Assembly: GCF_030848805.1 (NCBI RefSeq)
Contig: NC_092363.1
Location: 22,943,774 to 23,007,773, forward strand
Reading direction: 5' to 3'
Source of the DNA: Temnothorax longispinosus
Taxonomy: Eukaryota > Arthropoda > Insecta > Hymenoptera > Formicidae
Length of the DNA stretch: 64,000 nt
Shown piece after piece: positions 34,466 to 46,400 of this stretch (the first letter of the stretch is position 1; every line of letters begins with the position of its first letter). The position numbers and the translations under genes were made by a program. The notes below the pieces were generated by a model. That model ran no database searches. It was not told the DNA's origin and worked only from the letters and a program-made list of their open reading frames with translations.

Positions 34466-34796
34466 GAGAACGAAAATAGTTTACGTTAAGTCCTCTTTCC
34501 TGAATCGTGATAGTTAATTCGATCATTATACGTTTGAACCAAACTTCTCTAGAGCGACTCGCGAAGACGTAATGTATCCTCCAATTCCCCAACGAATGGG
34601 TCATAGTTTACGAGACTCGTAAATTGTCAGTAACGGGAACGTGTCTGAAATAATAACGATACTATTGCTCCAGATGCTATCAAACTTCGTTAGGATTGAG
34701 ACCATTTTACTCTAGATTAGATTGATTGATTTAAGACTTTAAGATATAGAAGCATCTCGCACATACTCATCATATCGATTTGTTGCAGAGATCGCA

Positions 34797-37700
34797 ATGT
34801 CGACGAAGCTGCAGCTGCTGTTGGTCGCGTTGCTTCTGGCGGTCCTGATAGTGGACGTGTCTGCCCAGGTATTATTAATTGTCTTTTACTAACATATATC
34901 ATACAATTTTTCCGATTTTATCAAATTTATTGTAGTTTAACAAGAAATATTTAAATTAAAATATGTTAAATTTAATCTAACTTTTAATCCAGTTTCTCTT
35001 AAAATTTTTTTTCTTGCGCATTCCGCTGTGTCTATAATAGTAAGTAAATCTACTCAAGCGATACACTCCGATTTGTTTTAAATTTGTCATAAATGTAGAA
35101 GTATGAGAAATATTTCACTTATGTCTTTCCATTTTTGTCCATAAGCGGTACGAACAGTTAATATCCAGTTAATATTCAATTTTCATTCTTCTATCATTAA
35201 AAAGTACAATAATGATAATAATAATGCACAAGAAACACAAAATGCAAGATATAAGAGATTTTAGATCGCTGATTACAAATATAAAGATTTGTAAAATTAT
35301 TTGTTTAAATAATTGAAAATAAAAAGAAATACGTCAATAACATGTAATATATAACAATAATAAGCGATCCAAAAATCCTCCATACCTAACTTATGTTACC
35401 TACTACAAAGTACTTCAATCTTTTTTCAGCTTTGTTGTTGATATTTGTGTGAATCGTTTGTTTGAATAATTAAAAATAATTCATTTTACAAGTTTGATGC
35501 CACATTTAAAATCATTTATCCGAATAACTTTTGTAACATATATGTCACTATATATACTGTATTTCTTTTTCAATTGTTAATTATTTAAATAATTTTGCAA
35601 TTTGCAAATTGACTTTATATACAGAAAAGAATAACAGAAGAGCTTAAGATTTTTTTACAAAAACGTTAAAGACCATTTAAAAAACATTAAATTTACAAAA
35701 TTTTAAATTTCTATATACAAAATATGTATATATTTATATAATATGTACACATAATGTGTAAAAATATTGTATATTTCCGAGACATACTCGGATCCCATAA
35801 TAATATCGATTAATTCATTTTCCACATCAGTTGAAAGTATAATAATGATGCTATTATGTAGATCTACATCAAAGTCGTATATATCAACTTTTAATTTTTT
35901 TTCGTAGGTTTTTGTGCTAACTAAAAATTAACAAAATGTTATCGGCGTATATCGGCGACAAATAATGCATTTACAAATTAATGTGCGAAGTAACAACAAG
36001 CTATTTTAAGTGATTTTCTTTCGTGATACAAGTAAGAAAACACGTGACAAATAGTGATTTTTTCGTCTAGTGTCATTTAGTAAGTCTCTCACCAACCACT
36101 AGATGGCTATTATACTCAAGATTCTCTGAAATCTTGGCTATTCCTATTCCAGTTTGACAATTTTCTCGATAACGCTTTCATGCCTGTTTTATAGTATATA
36201 TGCTAGTTTTCAAGAATCTTTGAACTGACTCAATCATATCTACACTGTAGCAACACTAATGTGTATGAGCTACGTGTATGAATAAATATACATGTACGTA
36301 TGCTGGACATTGCAGCACAATGAACATATTGGAACGATACTGTAGAAGAGTAGCAAAAATAACGTCTTCGCTGAAGTAAAAAACGTTCCACATTTTTTTT
36401 ATAAAAAAAATTTATGAAAGTGTTCTGTTCAGAACAATATTAAACAAAACTTTTTTTTCTAACTTTTCTTATATTTTTGTGAATTATATTGCATACACAA
36501 TTGTATGCAAATTACATATACAAAGAAACGAAATACGTTGGCAAGAAGCCGAAATACTCGAACTTGGACTCTATAATGACATTGTAATCATTGTATGTTT
36601 CTCGTAATAATCTTGATTGTCCTATTTTTCAAAACAGTTGAAAGTTTAAGAGTAATATTATGTAAATGTACGTCACAGTCATGTATATATATCAACTTTT
36701 AATGATAAAAAAATAATAATTTTATAAACCTCTATCGTAGTTTTCTGTGCTAACTAAAAATTATTGAAACATTACGTATATCGAGGACCAATAACGCACT
36801 TGAGAATTAATGTGCAAAATAATAACAAGCTCTTTCGAATGACAAGCAAGAGAATTCACTCATGCCTTTCCATTTTTGCCGATAAGCGGTTTTACAGCCA
36901 GTTAATACCCCTTCAATTTTCACTCTCCTATCATCAATAAGTACATTGATAATTCATAAGAAACTGAATGACCGTTTATTGAACCGTTTATTGTTTGAAT
37001 AATTTAAAACAATTTATTTCACAAATTTGATTTGCCATATTTAAAATCATTTCTCACTCAAATAATTCTGTTATAACATATGTCACTATATTCCATATTT
37101 TTTCAATTTTTAATTAATTCGACAAATAATTTTGCAAATCTTATTTCATATATTTGTAATCAGCGATTCAAAATCTCTGATATCTTAATTGTATTACATT
37201 TTGTGTTTCTTGTACATTATCATTATCATTGTTGTACTTATTGGTGATAGAAGAATGAAAATTGAAGAGAGATTAACTGCCCGTAAAATCGCTTATAAAC
37301 AAAAATGGAAAGACATGAACGAAATATTTCTGGATTTCTGGTACTTCTACATTTGTATTTAAAAGAAATTTAAAAGAAGTCGGAGCATATCACTTGGGTA
37401 GTTTTTACTTGTAAGTTGTGTAAAATATTATACTGTAGTAACATTGATTATACATAAAACTAGATATAACACACTTATAAGAAAAAACACAGATTTTTTA
37501 ATAATTCAAATATTATGCACCACAACGTGAAACATTCTCAACATTTTCTGTCTTTCGAAAAAAAATGGCAAACGCAAGCAGTACCGAAAACTTTGTGCAG
37601 GGCATGTATTATGGAACTTTTCGGAATAGATTTCTATCGGAATTGTTTAGTTATTTCTTAGAATTCTATTGTGTTTTCTAGGAATAATTAACGGAATAAT

Positions 37701-40700
37701 TCTGATCAAAACCCATTCCGAACAGTTTCATAATACTCTGCTCTAATTTCGTACCGTTTAAAATGTTATTAAATACGAAGGAAGGAGAAAAAAAGAGAGT
37801 ATTAATCGAAATTTATATTAATCGGTTTCCAGCGCAGACGGAAATATCGGCGTCGCACGACCACGACAGAAGCACCAGCACAAGATGAGATCATGAACAT
37901 GCTGGAGGCTGACGAAATAGCCGAGGAGGAGGCGGCGACGGCGGAGGAGGCTGAGGTCACTCTTGAAAATGGCAGAAACGAGGCTGGATCGAAGCAGCAG
38001 CGTTTGCTTCAGGCGGACCCGTGCGTGGACAAACATTGCGGCGCTGGTCGTATTTGCAAGGTTCGTCGTCGATAAGACGACTCTCTTTTATCACGTGTTA
38101 AATATAATTGTTCTATATTGCAACACGATGCTGCAGTGAGTCAATATTGCGTAGATGCCAAAAATGCATTAATGAATAGGGACATCATTTTGAACATATT
38201 TGATAATTTGATGGAAAGTTATTTTTCTTTTACTTTTAATGGAATTGTTATCCTTCTGAATGGGGTCTCATGTAACCTTTGTTTTATTTCTTTTAAAATT
38301 AAATTTTTTAAGGAAGCGTTTTTAGATCTATGTTTAGAGGAGCTTTTTTCTCAATTCAATTTCTTATAAGACCTTGGAGTTTCATTGACCTGACCTAGAA
38401 CATCCTGTATATATGTACAAGGCCATCAATGACGATGTTTCTCGTGAATTTAACGCATGCAAAAATAAATAAGCGCAGCTTGAGAATGCTCTCTACTCTT
38501 CCTGATATTTATCCTAAATTAAATCAATTTAATAAATCAATCTCCTATATCAAGATCTATAAATTCAATATTTATTTGTTTATTCATATTCTTACTTTGT
38601 GTTTTGTCAACTTCCAATATTTAAACGTGCACCGAAGTGCCGAATGTGGAAGTAAAAAAACATGCTTGATATATACCCAGGTAGCAATTAATGTCTAAAA
38701 GACATCATAAAGACATCTTTAAGATTTCTGGCATCTTAAAGACATCTTTATGATGTCTTTTAGACATTAATGCTACCTGGGTATATATTGAAATTTGAAG
38801 TAAGGATTTTGTCCTCTTTTTAAAGTAGACAGGAACAAAAAGGAATGTGAAATTTCTTCGATTTCAGAACACGGAGGAGGGCACGGCCGAGTGCGTTTGC
38901 GTGGAGCTCTGCAACGAGGAGGTCGATCCGCGTCGCAAGGTTTGCACCAACTACAATGAGACCTTCGGCAGCGACTGCGAGGTCTATCAGGCGCGTTGCT
39001 TCTGCGATTCCGATGACGCCAGGTGCAGGGGCCCCGACTATCTACATGTCCACATTGAATACTACGGCGAGTGCCGACAGATGCCCGTGAGTATCGTTCT
39101 GTCACGTACGTGTGTGACGGAACGTAATTCTCATGCAAGCAAAACCCTACATTATTTTCACGCAATAAACCGTAATCGAGTAACATTTCTCCGCAACTGT
39201 TAACTGACGTACCTCAGCGATTGCCGACTGAAAATGATATTAAAAATGATAAAATAAACTATATCAATAATAAAATATCAAAAGCAATGTTTTTAAAACG
39301 CTTTTCGACTATACGATTACACTTATATAAACGCTAAACCTTTTAACGCGCGCAGATGTGCAAGGAAGAGGACATGGCCGACTTTCCTAGGCGAATGCGC
39401 GACTGGCTGTTCAACATCATGCGCGATTTGGCGGACCGTCAGGAACTGCCGTCGCATTACCTGAAGATGCAACGCGAGGCCGAGACCAATCACACTTTGC
39501 GCTGGGCGAACGCAGCCATCTGGAAGTGGTGTGACCTGGACGGTCACCCGCACGACCGATCGGTGTCCAGGCACGAGCTCTTCCCGATCAAGGCGCCCTT
39601 GATGGCCCTCGAACACTGCATCGCGCCCTTCCTCGACTCCTGCGACGCCGATAATGATCACAAGATTACGTTGATCGAGTGGGGCAAATGTCTACAGCTC
39701 GACGAGGTACCTCCTCTTCCTTTTGTTATTTTTCTTGAGAAATATAAGCAAATATTAAAATCTTGCAAATTGTTTTAATTTATTACGAGGATTCTTGGAA
39801 ACTTGAATTAATTTTCTAGACGTGATGGACACATACACGTTTCACTCAAACTGTTTCGCAAATATCTTCATATACACAGAAAGAAAGAAGTTTCAAATCA
39901 ACATTTAAATATACTCGTGTGTATATATACACAAGAAATACACAAGAGATCTATAATCTTGAAATGAGATTATATATTGCGTTAAACGAAGGAAACTTGC
40001 TTTAATGAAGTAATTTGTGTTGTTAAACGGAATTTTACATAGCTGTTCAACCAAGAAAAAAAGTTGAAATAAAAAGTTAAAATTCTTATAAGAAGATTAT
40101 ACATTATTGCGTATATTTTTTTATTTAACACTTCTTTTTTTCTGTGTAAATATCACAATTATGTTATTGATATTTAACGTACGTGTTTAAACACATGAAT
40201 ACAATTATCATGAAAATGAAATTTGTAAAATAAGGATTTATTTTGTTCGTTATTAATTAACTGCATACAAAAAATAAGCGACGGCGGTTAGACATCAGGC
40301 ACACATTAAGATAATCGCTGAGTTTAGTTCTTAAAATAACAAAATAGATTCACATACACACACACTCTTTAGCGACCATGTCAAACACACGCGAGGAATT
40401 TTCTACTCTGTATGCAGTTTTTTTTACTTAAACTGACTTTTATATTTAGTTGCGAGCAGCAAGCTTTACATCTCGCGCAAATTATTCTTTTGAGAAACGT
40501 TACTACTTAAGAAAGAAAAGGAACATACAGAATATTCCTTCTCTCAGGAAAAAAGATAAAAGGAAATATCTTGCCATACAAATGTAAAAGAATTCTTTAT
40601 ATGGACTCTATTAACATTGTGTGTAACATTATTATAAATTCTATGAACAGATGATCTACTTTTTAAAAGAATTGTAAACGACGATATCAAAGCTACACGA

Positions 40701-41070
40701 AGGAATATTCAAATCAGGCTCAATGCATATCCAGCGATAACATTCAAGACGTCGCATATAAGGGCCTCCGCACAATGAAAATTATAAGGAACATAAGGAA
40801 CAGATATTAGCGATTAAAAATAAGAAATCAGTTATTCTGTGTTATTCCCTGTTTCCGTTGCCTGTATTTTTCATCGTGCATCCAACTTTATTCTTGATTC
40901 TTTAGTCCTAATCGCTAATATTTGTTCCTTGTTCTTTATATTTTTTATATATTGTGCGGAGGCTTTAACTTTATTAATTGCAATGGTAATAACGGTAATG
41001 ACGATGATTTCAGGATGATATAGAAGACAAGTGCGACGAGCTGGCGGAGGCGAATCAGGAAAAATATTAG
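34797..41070 (+). CDS. SPARC: SPARC / osteonectin, secreted calcium- and collagen-binding matrix protein
   Basis: Five coding exons, all junctions phase 0: 34797-34868, 37833-38060, 38868-39086, 39356-39706 and 41014-41070, giving 308 residues. Residues 1-23 are a signal peptide (LQLLLVALLLAVLIVDVSAQ). The acidic domain follows (NMLEADEIAEEEAATAEEAE). A cysteine-rich follistatin-like region starts at CVDKHCGAGRICK and continues through CVCVELC...GSDCEVYQARCFC, with a possible N-glycan at NET. The extracellular calcium-binding domain is in exon 4 (DWLFNIMRDLADR, KWCDLDGHPHD), with the conserved EF-hand CDADNDHKITLIEWGKCL. SPARC is a basement-membrane glycoprotein that binds collagen IV and is needed for its correct deposition in fly larvae. 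The first EF-hand loop is degenerate, as in the family. Intron 1 is about 3 kb and carries internal duplications. Confidence 0.95.
34869..37832 (+). other. SPARC intron 1 with diverged internal duplications
   Basis: Segments at about 35100-35340, 35440-35600 and 35800-36010 recur in diverged form at about 36580-36960 and 36985-37130. One module recurs inverted at about 37140-37320. Shared phrases include GTGCTAACTAAAAATTA and TCCATTTTTG.C.ATAAGCGG. No coding exon is present. Confidence 0.6.
38670..38787. mobile_element. Near-perfect hairpin in SPARC intron 2
   Basis: The arms TATATACCCAGGTAGCA and TGCTACCTGGGTATATA are inverted, and complementarity continues through ATGTCTAAAAGACATCATAA nearly to the centre at about 38728. 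The internal AAGACATC word is itself repeated. About 118 bp. Confidence 0.85.
40762..40963. mobile_element. MITE of the GGCCTCCGCACAAT family in SPARC intron 4
   Basis: The left end is GGGCCTCCGCACAATGAAAA and the right end is an inverted ATATTGTGCGGAGGC. Inner arms AACAGATATTAGCGATTA and TAATCGCTAATATTTGTT pair. This is a copy of the 17734-18102 element without the secondary insertion, and its central segment is in the opposite relative orientation. Confidence 0.85.
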
Positions 41071-42260
41071 AGGATCCGCGCCGGATCTTCCTCCACGGAA
41101 GGAGGACAGCGCGAGCGACGCGGCGCGCGAGGGAGCGGGACGGGACGCGAGGGGAGCACAATAGCGGGAACGGCGCGGCGGGCGCGCGGAAACGGTCGAG
41201 GAGGGCGCGAAGGGCGCAGGTGACGCGCTGGGCAGGGTAAAGCTAGGGCAGGGACGGAGAGACGGGGCTGGGTAAAAATGGCGGGAAAAATCCCCGCCAA
41301 AGTACGCGCGCGCGCGTGTGCACCGACGCGCGCCAGTGCGCAGGCCCCGCGCGCATCGACGAGTCGATACCGCGCGGCGCGGACGAGAGAGGCATCGTCA
41401 TCGATGCCGATATACGCACCGGCCTCGTTCCGGCCTGCCAACCCATGCCAACCGACCATCGAACTCTCGACATCGCTCCTCAATAATACAGGCAACGTCG
41501 TCGTCGCCCAGCGGCGATTTGATTCGCGAGCCTGGGCTGATCTCGCGACCCGACAGGGAGAATTCGAATTTCCGCGTAATCGAACGCCCTCGCTCGTCGA
41601 TGCGCCTTGATGCTTATATGGAATCGCATGATGCAATTAATTCGAATTCGAGCATCAGATCGAATGCGACACGTGATTCGCGTGCAAATGCAGAAAATTC
41701 GCCCCCTCGGAGGCAAGCAAAAGATCTTACGGGAATATGGAAAAAAATCTCCGTTTCGAGCACCATTCGGATGATTTGAATTCGAATGAAACGAAATTCC
41801 TCATTAATTATGAATAGATGAATGAGAACTACTTGTTCAAGCTGCGGATAGAAAGTTGTCATCCGGCGCTTGAAGAAAGGCAGATTCGGCTGGGAATACG
41901 CCCGTACACATCGCGAGACTAAAAATAAACACAGGGTGCTCTATCGACGAACGCGCAGATTCGAATTGTTTGAATTGCGTCAGAGGGGTAGATGTTTACA
42001 TTCTTGTTCGCCATTTTGTGATCACTCCGCTGCAAGCCCGCAAATTGCTCGCCTCGTCGTCCTATGGTTCATATACAGCTCATCACTATGGAAATTCTTC
42101 TTTCGAGAAAGAATATTGCCGTATTATCATAAAGGTTTCAAGATAAAATGGCCGATTCGCTCGCGCTCCTTTATATAGTATAATTTCGAAGCCTTGTAGC
42201 GCACAATTTTCTATATGCGATACTTTTTGTATGAAATCACTGCCTTTTTTCGTCAATAAA
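41071..42260 (+). other. SPARC 3' UTR and downstream sequence
   Basis: The first 550 bp after the stop are GC- and CpG-rich. The rest is AT-richer. AATAAA hexamers lie at 41926 (approximate) and 42255-42260 and could be poly(A) signals. Long frames on the minus strand (41067-41636) have no family resemblance and follow from base composition. Confidence 0.4.
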
Positions 42261-43009
42261 GAGATGTAATACTGTTCGTCAAGCTTTTTTTCACGTGATA
42301 TCACATTTCTTTGACATTACCTCAAATTCATATAATGCTCTTTTATTATTTTCTTTTTGTCGCCAGAGACACATCTGTTTAAATTTAATTAAATGTATTA
42401 CGGAATGTTTTACAACAGTCGTTTATTATTTTACATTCACGAGTCCATTCATGTCCCCAAAATGTAAAAATGTGCCTTCAATTAACGAAAATTATTGATT
42501 TTAAATTAATGTATGCTATTGCACGATACTCTTATTAATTATTATCGATAACATTTCACTGATACCGTTTCACAAACATATATCGTGTACCACGAGAATA
42601 ATCGAACTATCGTTGTTGATAACACAATCGTTACGCGATACTATTGATGTGAAGAACAGATTGTTTATGATGTAATCCCATCTGATATACACATCTGTGT
42701 TTATAATCGATAATTCAAACATTAATGTATAAAACATTTCTTCATAATCATTACATAAACATTACTCTGCTCATTTAATTCTTTCTATATATCGTTCATA
42801 AAAATCAGAAACGAGTTTTATACATTGTGAGAGAAAAACATAACTGACATACACAAAGAAAATAAAATCGATAACTAAATTTTAATGTATTTCGTGCGAC
42901 GTATACCATATGCTTGGCAACACCCGACGATATTTATAGCTACAATAACTCATCATTGTAATATTTAAGTTAAGATAATAGATCGTCGGTTAAATACGAT
43001 TAAGGTATT
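42261..43009. other. Spacer between SPARC and H2A.Z, no gene seen
   Basis: AT-rich DNA with no supported coding region, RNA gene or repeat. Confidence 0.4.
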
Positions 43010-43493
43010 TGCTCGGTTTTTTTATAGCGAGATACCCGCGCGAGCGAGGTATAGCGAACGCGCCGCGCGTTCTTTCGCCTCTGTTTACTTCATTTTTATT
43101 CATACGACCCGAGCGTGGTCCGTCGAGGGAACGACGGACGTACGACCAGGCACTAGGCAGGCCGAGGCGAGCGAGAATCGTTGGCGCATACGCATGGTGC
43201 GCACGGGCCACCCGAGACGAGAGCCCCGAGAGCCGAGAGCCAGCGAGAGCCTGTGCGGTGCGAGAGCCGTTTATCGCTCGAGCGATAACTCGGCGAGTTC
43301 GCCGCCAGGCGGCGCCCCGCTCGGCCGCAGCCTCGCTCCTATTAGCTGACGCGCGGTCACGTGGCACGACCGCGGGAGGCGCCCGCAGCGCCAAGCGCAT
43401 TTGGCGGGCTCGTCGCGTTTAGAAGACGGCGTCGTTCGTGGCTGCTCGTAAGTCTTTCGTGCTGTGTGAAGTGCCGAATATCCACGTCGCGCA
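43010..43493 (+). promoter_or_regulatory. CpG-rich promoter and 5' UTR of H2A.Z
   Basis: A compact CpG-rich island ends at the H2A.Z start codon. It contains a palindromic E-box CACGTG in the context GTCACGTGGC (43356-43365), about 130 bp before the ATG, matching USF/TFEB-type sites. No TATA box was identified. The start site is not determined. Confidence 0.5.
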
Positions 43494-46400
43494 ATGGTGA
43501 GTATCCGCGAGTTTTTGACGCGCACGACGGCCATCCGCGGCGGCTCGCGGTGCCCCCGCGCGCCGCGGACCCTCCTCCGTCCCCTGACGGAGTTTCGCGG
43601 CTGGATCTCGTGAATTAACCGTGATTTTCGTGTCCGAAACAGGCTGGCGGTAAGGCGGGCAAGGACTCCGGCAAGGCGAAGGCGAAGGCAGTCTCGCGTT
43701 CGGCTAGGGCCGGCCTGCAGGTGAGTCGCGCCGACGTCCAACGACGAAGGCTAACGTAACACCCGTCGCGGCGGGGGATCGATTGGCGAACGGAGCACGC
43801 GGATTTCCCCCGGTGCGGCACGGCATACACAACACGTCCCGGCACCGCGTCCGCGTTTCTTCCTCCCCGTGCGCTTCGTCGCCGCGACGACTTTGCAGGT
43901 TAAATCATCATGGTTGGCGCGAAAAGCCCGGCCGACTCTCGGGGCGAAGCGGGTTTTCGGCGGCTCCCCGGCCGACCGGACGCGCCGCGCGGACGCGACG
44001 CGGTGCCCCGTTTCTCGGTCTACCCGCGCCGCGCCGAACCTTCGAGAAACGGCCGTGCGGAACGGTTTACTTTTCGAATTGCTCGCGTGCGGTCCGCGGA
44101 CCGTTTTCAAACGCGGCCGACCGACCGATCGGCTCTCTTTCTCTCTCGCCCTTTTCCCTCCGCCGCCCGGGAATAGATCGTTTCGACGCGATTATTCGAC
44201 CCCGCGCGGCGACCTCGGCGATCCGCCCGTAAATCTTCCGATCGGTTTTCGCTGCGGAACTCGGGATTTCCGCGCGGACGAGCGTCGTAACTGACCAACG
44301 CCGGCCGAAGGCGTCGTTTCCGTTCGTGGCCCGCGCCCGCGGCTCTCGCCGTTTGTTGTTTTCCGTTCTCCCCGGGCGATCGCCGCGACCAACGATTGTC
44401 ATCGGTACTCGCCCGAGCGGCGGCCGGCTTGTTTTTTTTTTTAATCGTATTTACGTTCGTCGCGACAGCGAATATCCATCGATCGCGCGCGTGTAATCGC
44501 GTTTTATCCGTCGACTTAGCCCCCCCCTCTCTCTCTCTCTCTATCTCTATCTCCTTGTCGTGCCCCTAAGGGCCAATTTCACCAACCACAGTTAGCTTAA
44601 CCGACGGTTAAAGTTAGCAGGATTGACCAATAGAAAGCAGGGTGGATTTATTTCTATTGGTCAATCCTGCTAACTTTAACCGTCGGTTAAGCTAACTGTG
44701 GTTGGTGAAATTGGCCCTAAGGACGCGGGGTACGATTCCGCATCGGAACGGTCGATCGAACCGACGACGGGGCGCGAGAATCGCAAATTCGAAACGCGGA
44801 CTCGTTCTCCTCGATCGCGACGCGTCATTCGTTTTATAATAGTCCGTATCGGATAACTAATTAACGCAAAGGGCGTCGTTTTCGAGAGAGATCATCGCTC
44901 GGAGTAAATTTTATCTGCCTGTGACAGCGCGCGTGGAATACATCCCACTCGACGCGGTATGCAATTTTCGCTAACGCAATTTGACGATCCGTGTAACAAA
45001 ATTCCGTCCAACAAAACCGATGTTGCGTAATGCGCGACGGAAATAAACGGGATGTCCAGCGAGAACATTTTTTTTTTTTTTTTTCGAAACATCTCTACAG
45101 GTCCAAATATATGCTTTGATTTGTTATTACTGTAAACTATTAAATAAGTCGATAATTAAACAGTGTCTTATTTTCACCGTTCAAGTGGATTAAAATGGAA
45201 GCACCGCGGCGGTGCTTTTTAAATTAAACAATCTTTTTAAACGTTTCGAGTATCGACGAAAAAAACAGAAGTGAATAAAAATAACGTGACCGCGAGATCA
45301 AGCCAGTGCCGGTTATACGTTATTTATTTAAAAAGTTCCTAGCCCGTATTCGATACGTTATCGACGGCGACGTCGCGTTTCCACGATCGCGATTAGAATT
45401 CTTAATTGTGACACCGGAGATCACGCGGTCTTTCGTTTAAATATTTAACTGAACCGTCCCGGGTGTCACGCCGATGAGCAGAAGCCCCGTATCCGTGTTT
45501 AACGTTGAATGCGAGATCGGGTCTCCTTTGTTTACAAGGAGACCGACGCGACGTATGTACGTGGGCTACATTTAGCCGATTTAGCGGCAACGCAAACGAC
45601 GACGGACGACGCGGTGGGCAGGCAGATACGCCACCGCTCGATATTCCGGCGCGATAATTTCGTCGCCCAGTAACATTTGGCAAATAAGATTGCTTCCGAT
45701 ATATCGCGCGTTTTCGGATAAAGATTATACAGCCGTGCCTCTCGCTCCGCGAGACGACGACGACGCTTCGCCGGCGGCGGGAACTCGCGAGGCGAATTAT
45801 ACTTTTGTCGTACTTTGGATTGCGTACAGATCGCGCAAAAATTAAACAAGTATTCAACAAGTCTCGATCGATAGCCGGATATTACCCGGCTGCTTACGAC
45901 TCGTCGAATGGTGCTTCTTGTGAAAATAAAAGTTCCAGCCAATTGGGTGGACGAATTGTTCGTTAAATCGTTAATCTTATCTCCGAGTTAAATAAACGAT
46001 TGCAATAAAAATAAAAAAATAAAAAAAACGCGGGTGTCCGATAAACGCCGAAGCTGCGTTCTGTGACAAATGTGCGCGGATCCGCAAGGTTTCTCGACTC
46101 TAGGTGCGGTTTTAAATTTTCCCGACAACCCGACGGGTACACAAAATTCTCGTTGTTATGGCAGCCCCAGTCTCCCTCTGGAAAAGCGACGTTTCGACGT
46201 GTCGATCGCGAGCCCGGTATCAGCGGTGACAAAATTATTGTGCAACAATATCGACCGCGCTTCAGAGAGAGCGAGGGGCGGGGTAGGGGAGAGGGGGATC
46301 AGCCACTTACGCGATCGGCATGGGAGAATCTTCGAGCGAGAATTTTAGAGCAGCGGACGGGATACGCTCTAGAGCGAGGTTCTCAAACGCGTCTCGGGGC

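Larger units (their letters stand above)
29816..34788. other. Presumed SPARC upstream intron / spacer
   Basis: Mostly AT-rich noncoding DNA with a second small CpG-rich patch at about 32000-32410. Repeats are a hairpin element at 33432-33558, a (GTGC)n tract near 34008-34045 and a (GA)n run near 34428-34461. No coding exon was supported. Confidence 0.4.

Noticed and set aside
41067..41779. Frames up to 189 codons after the SPARC stop
   Set aside because: GC-rich 3' flank composition gives open frames on both strands at once. Arg/Ala-rich with no motif.
42990..44402. Many Arg-rich frames around the H2A.Z 5' end
   Set aside because: CpG-island composition. Only the short spliced exons match a known protein.
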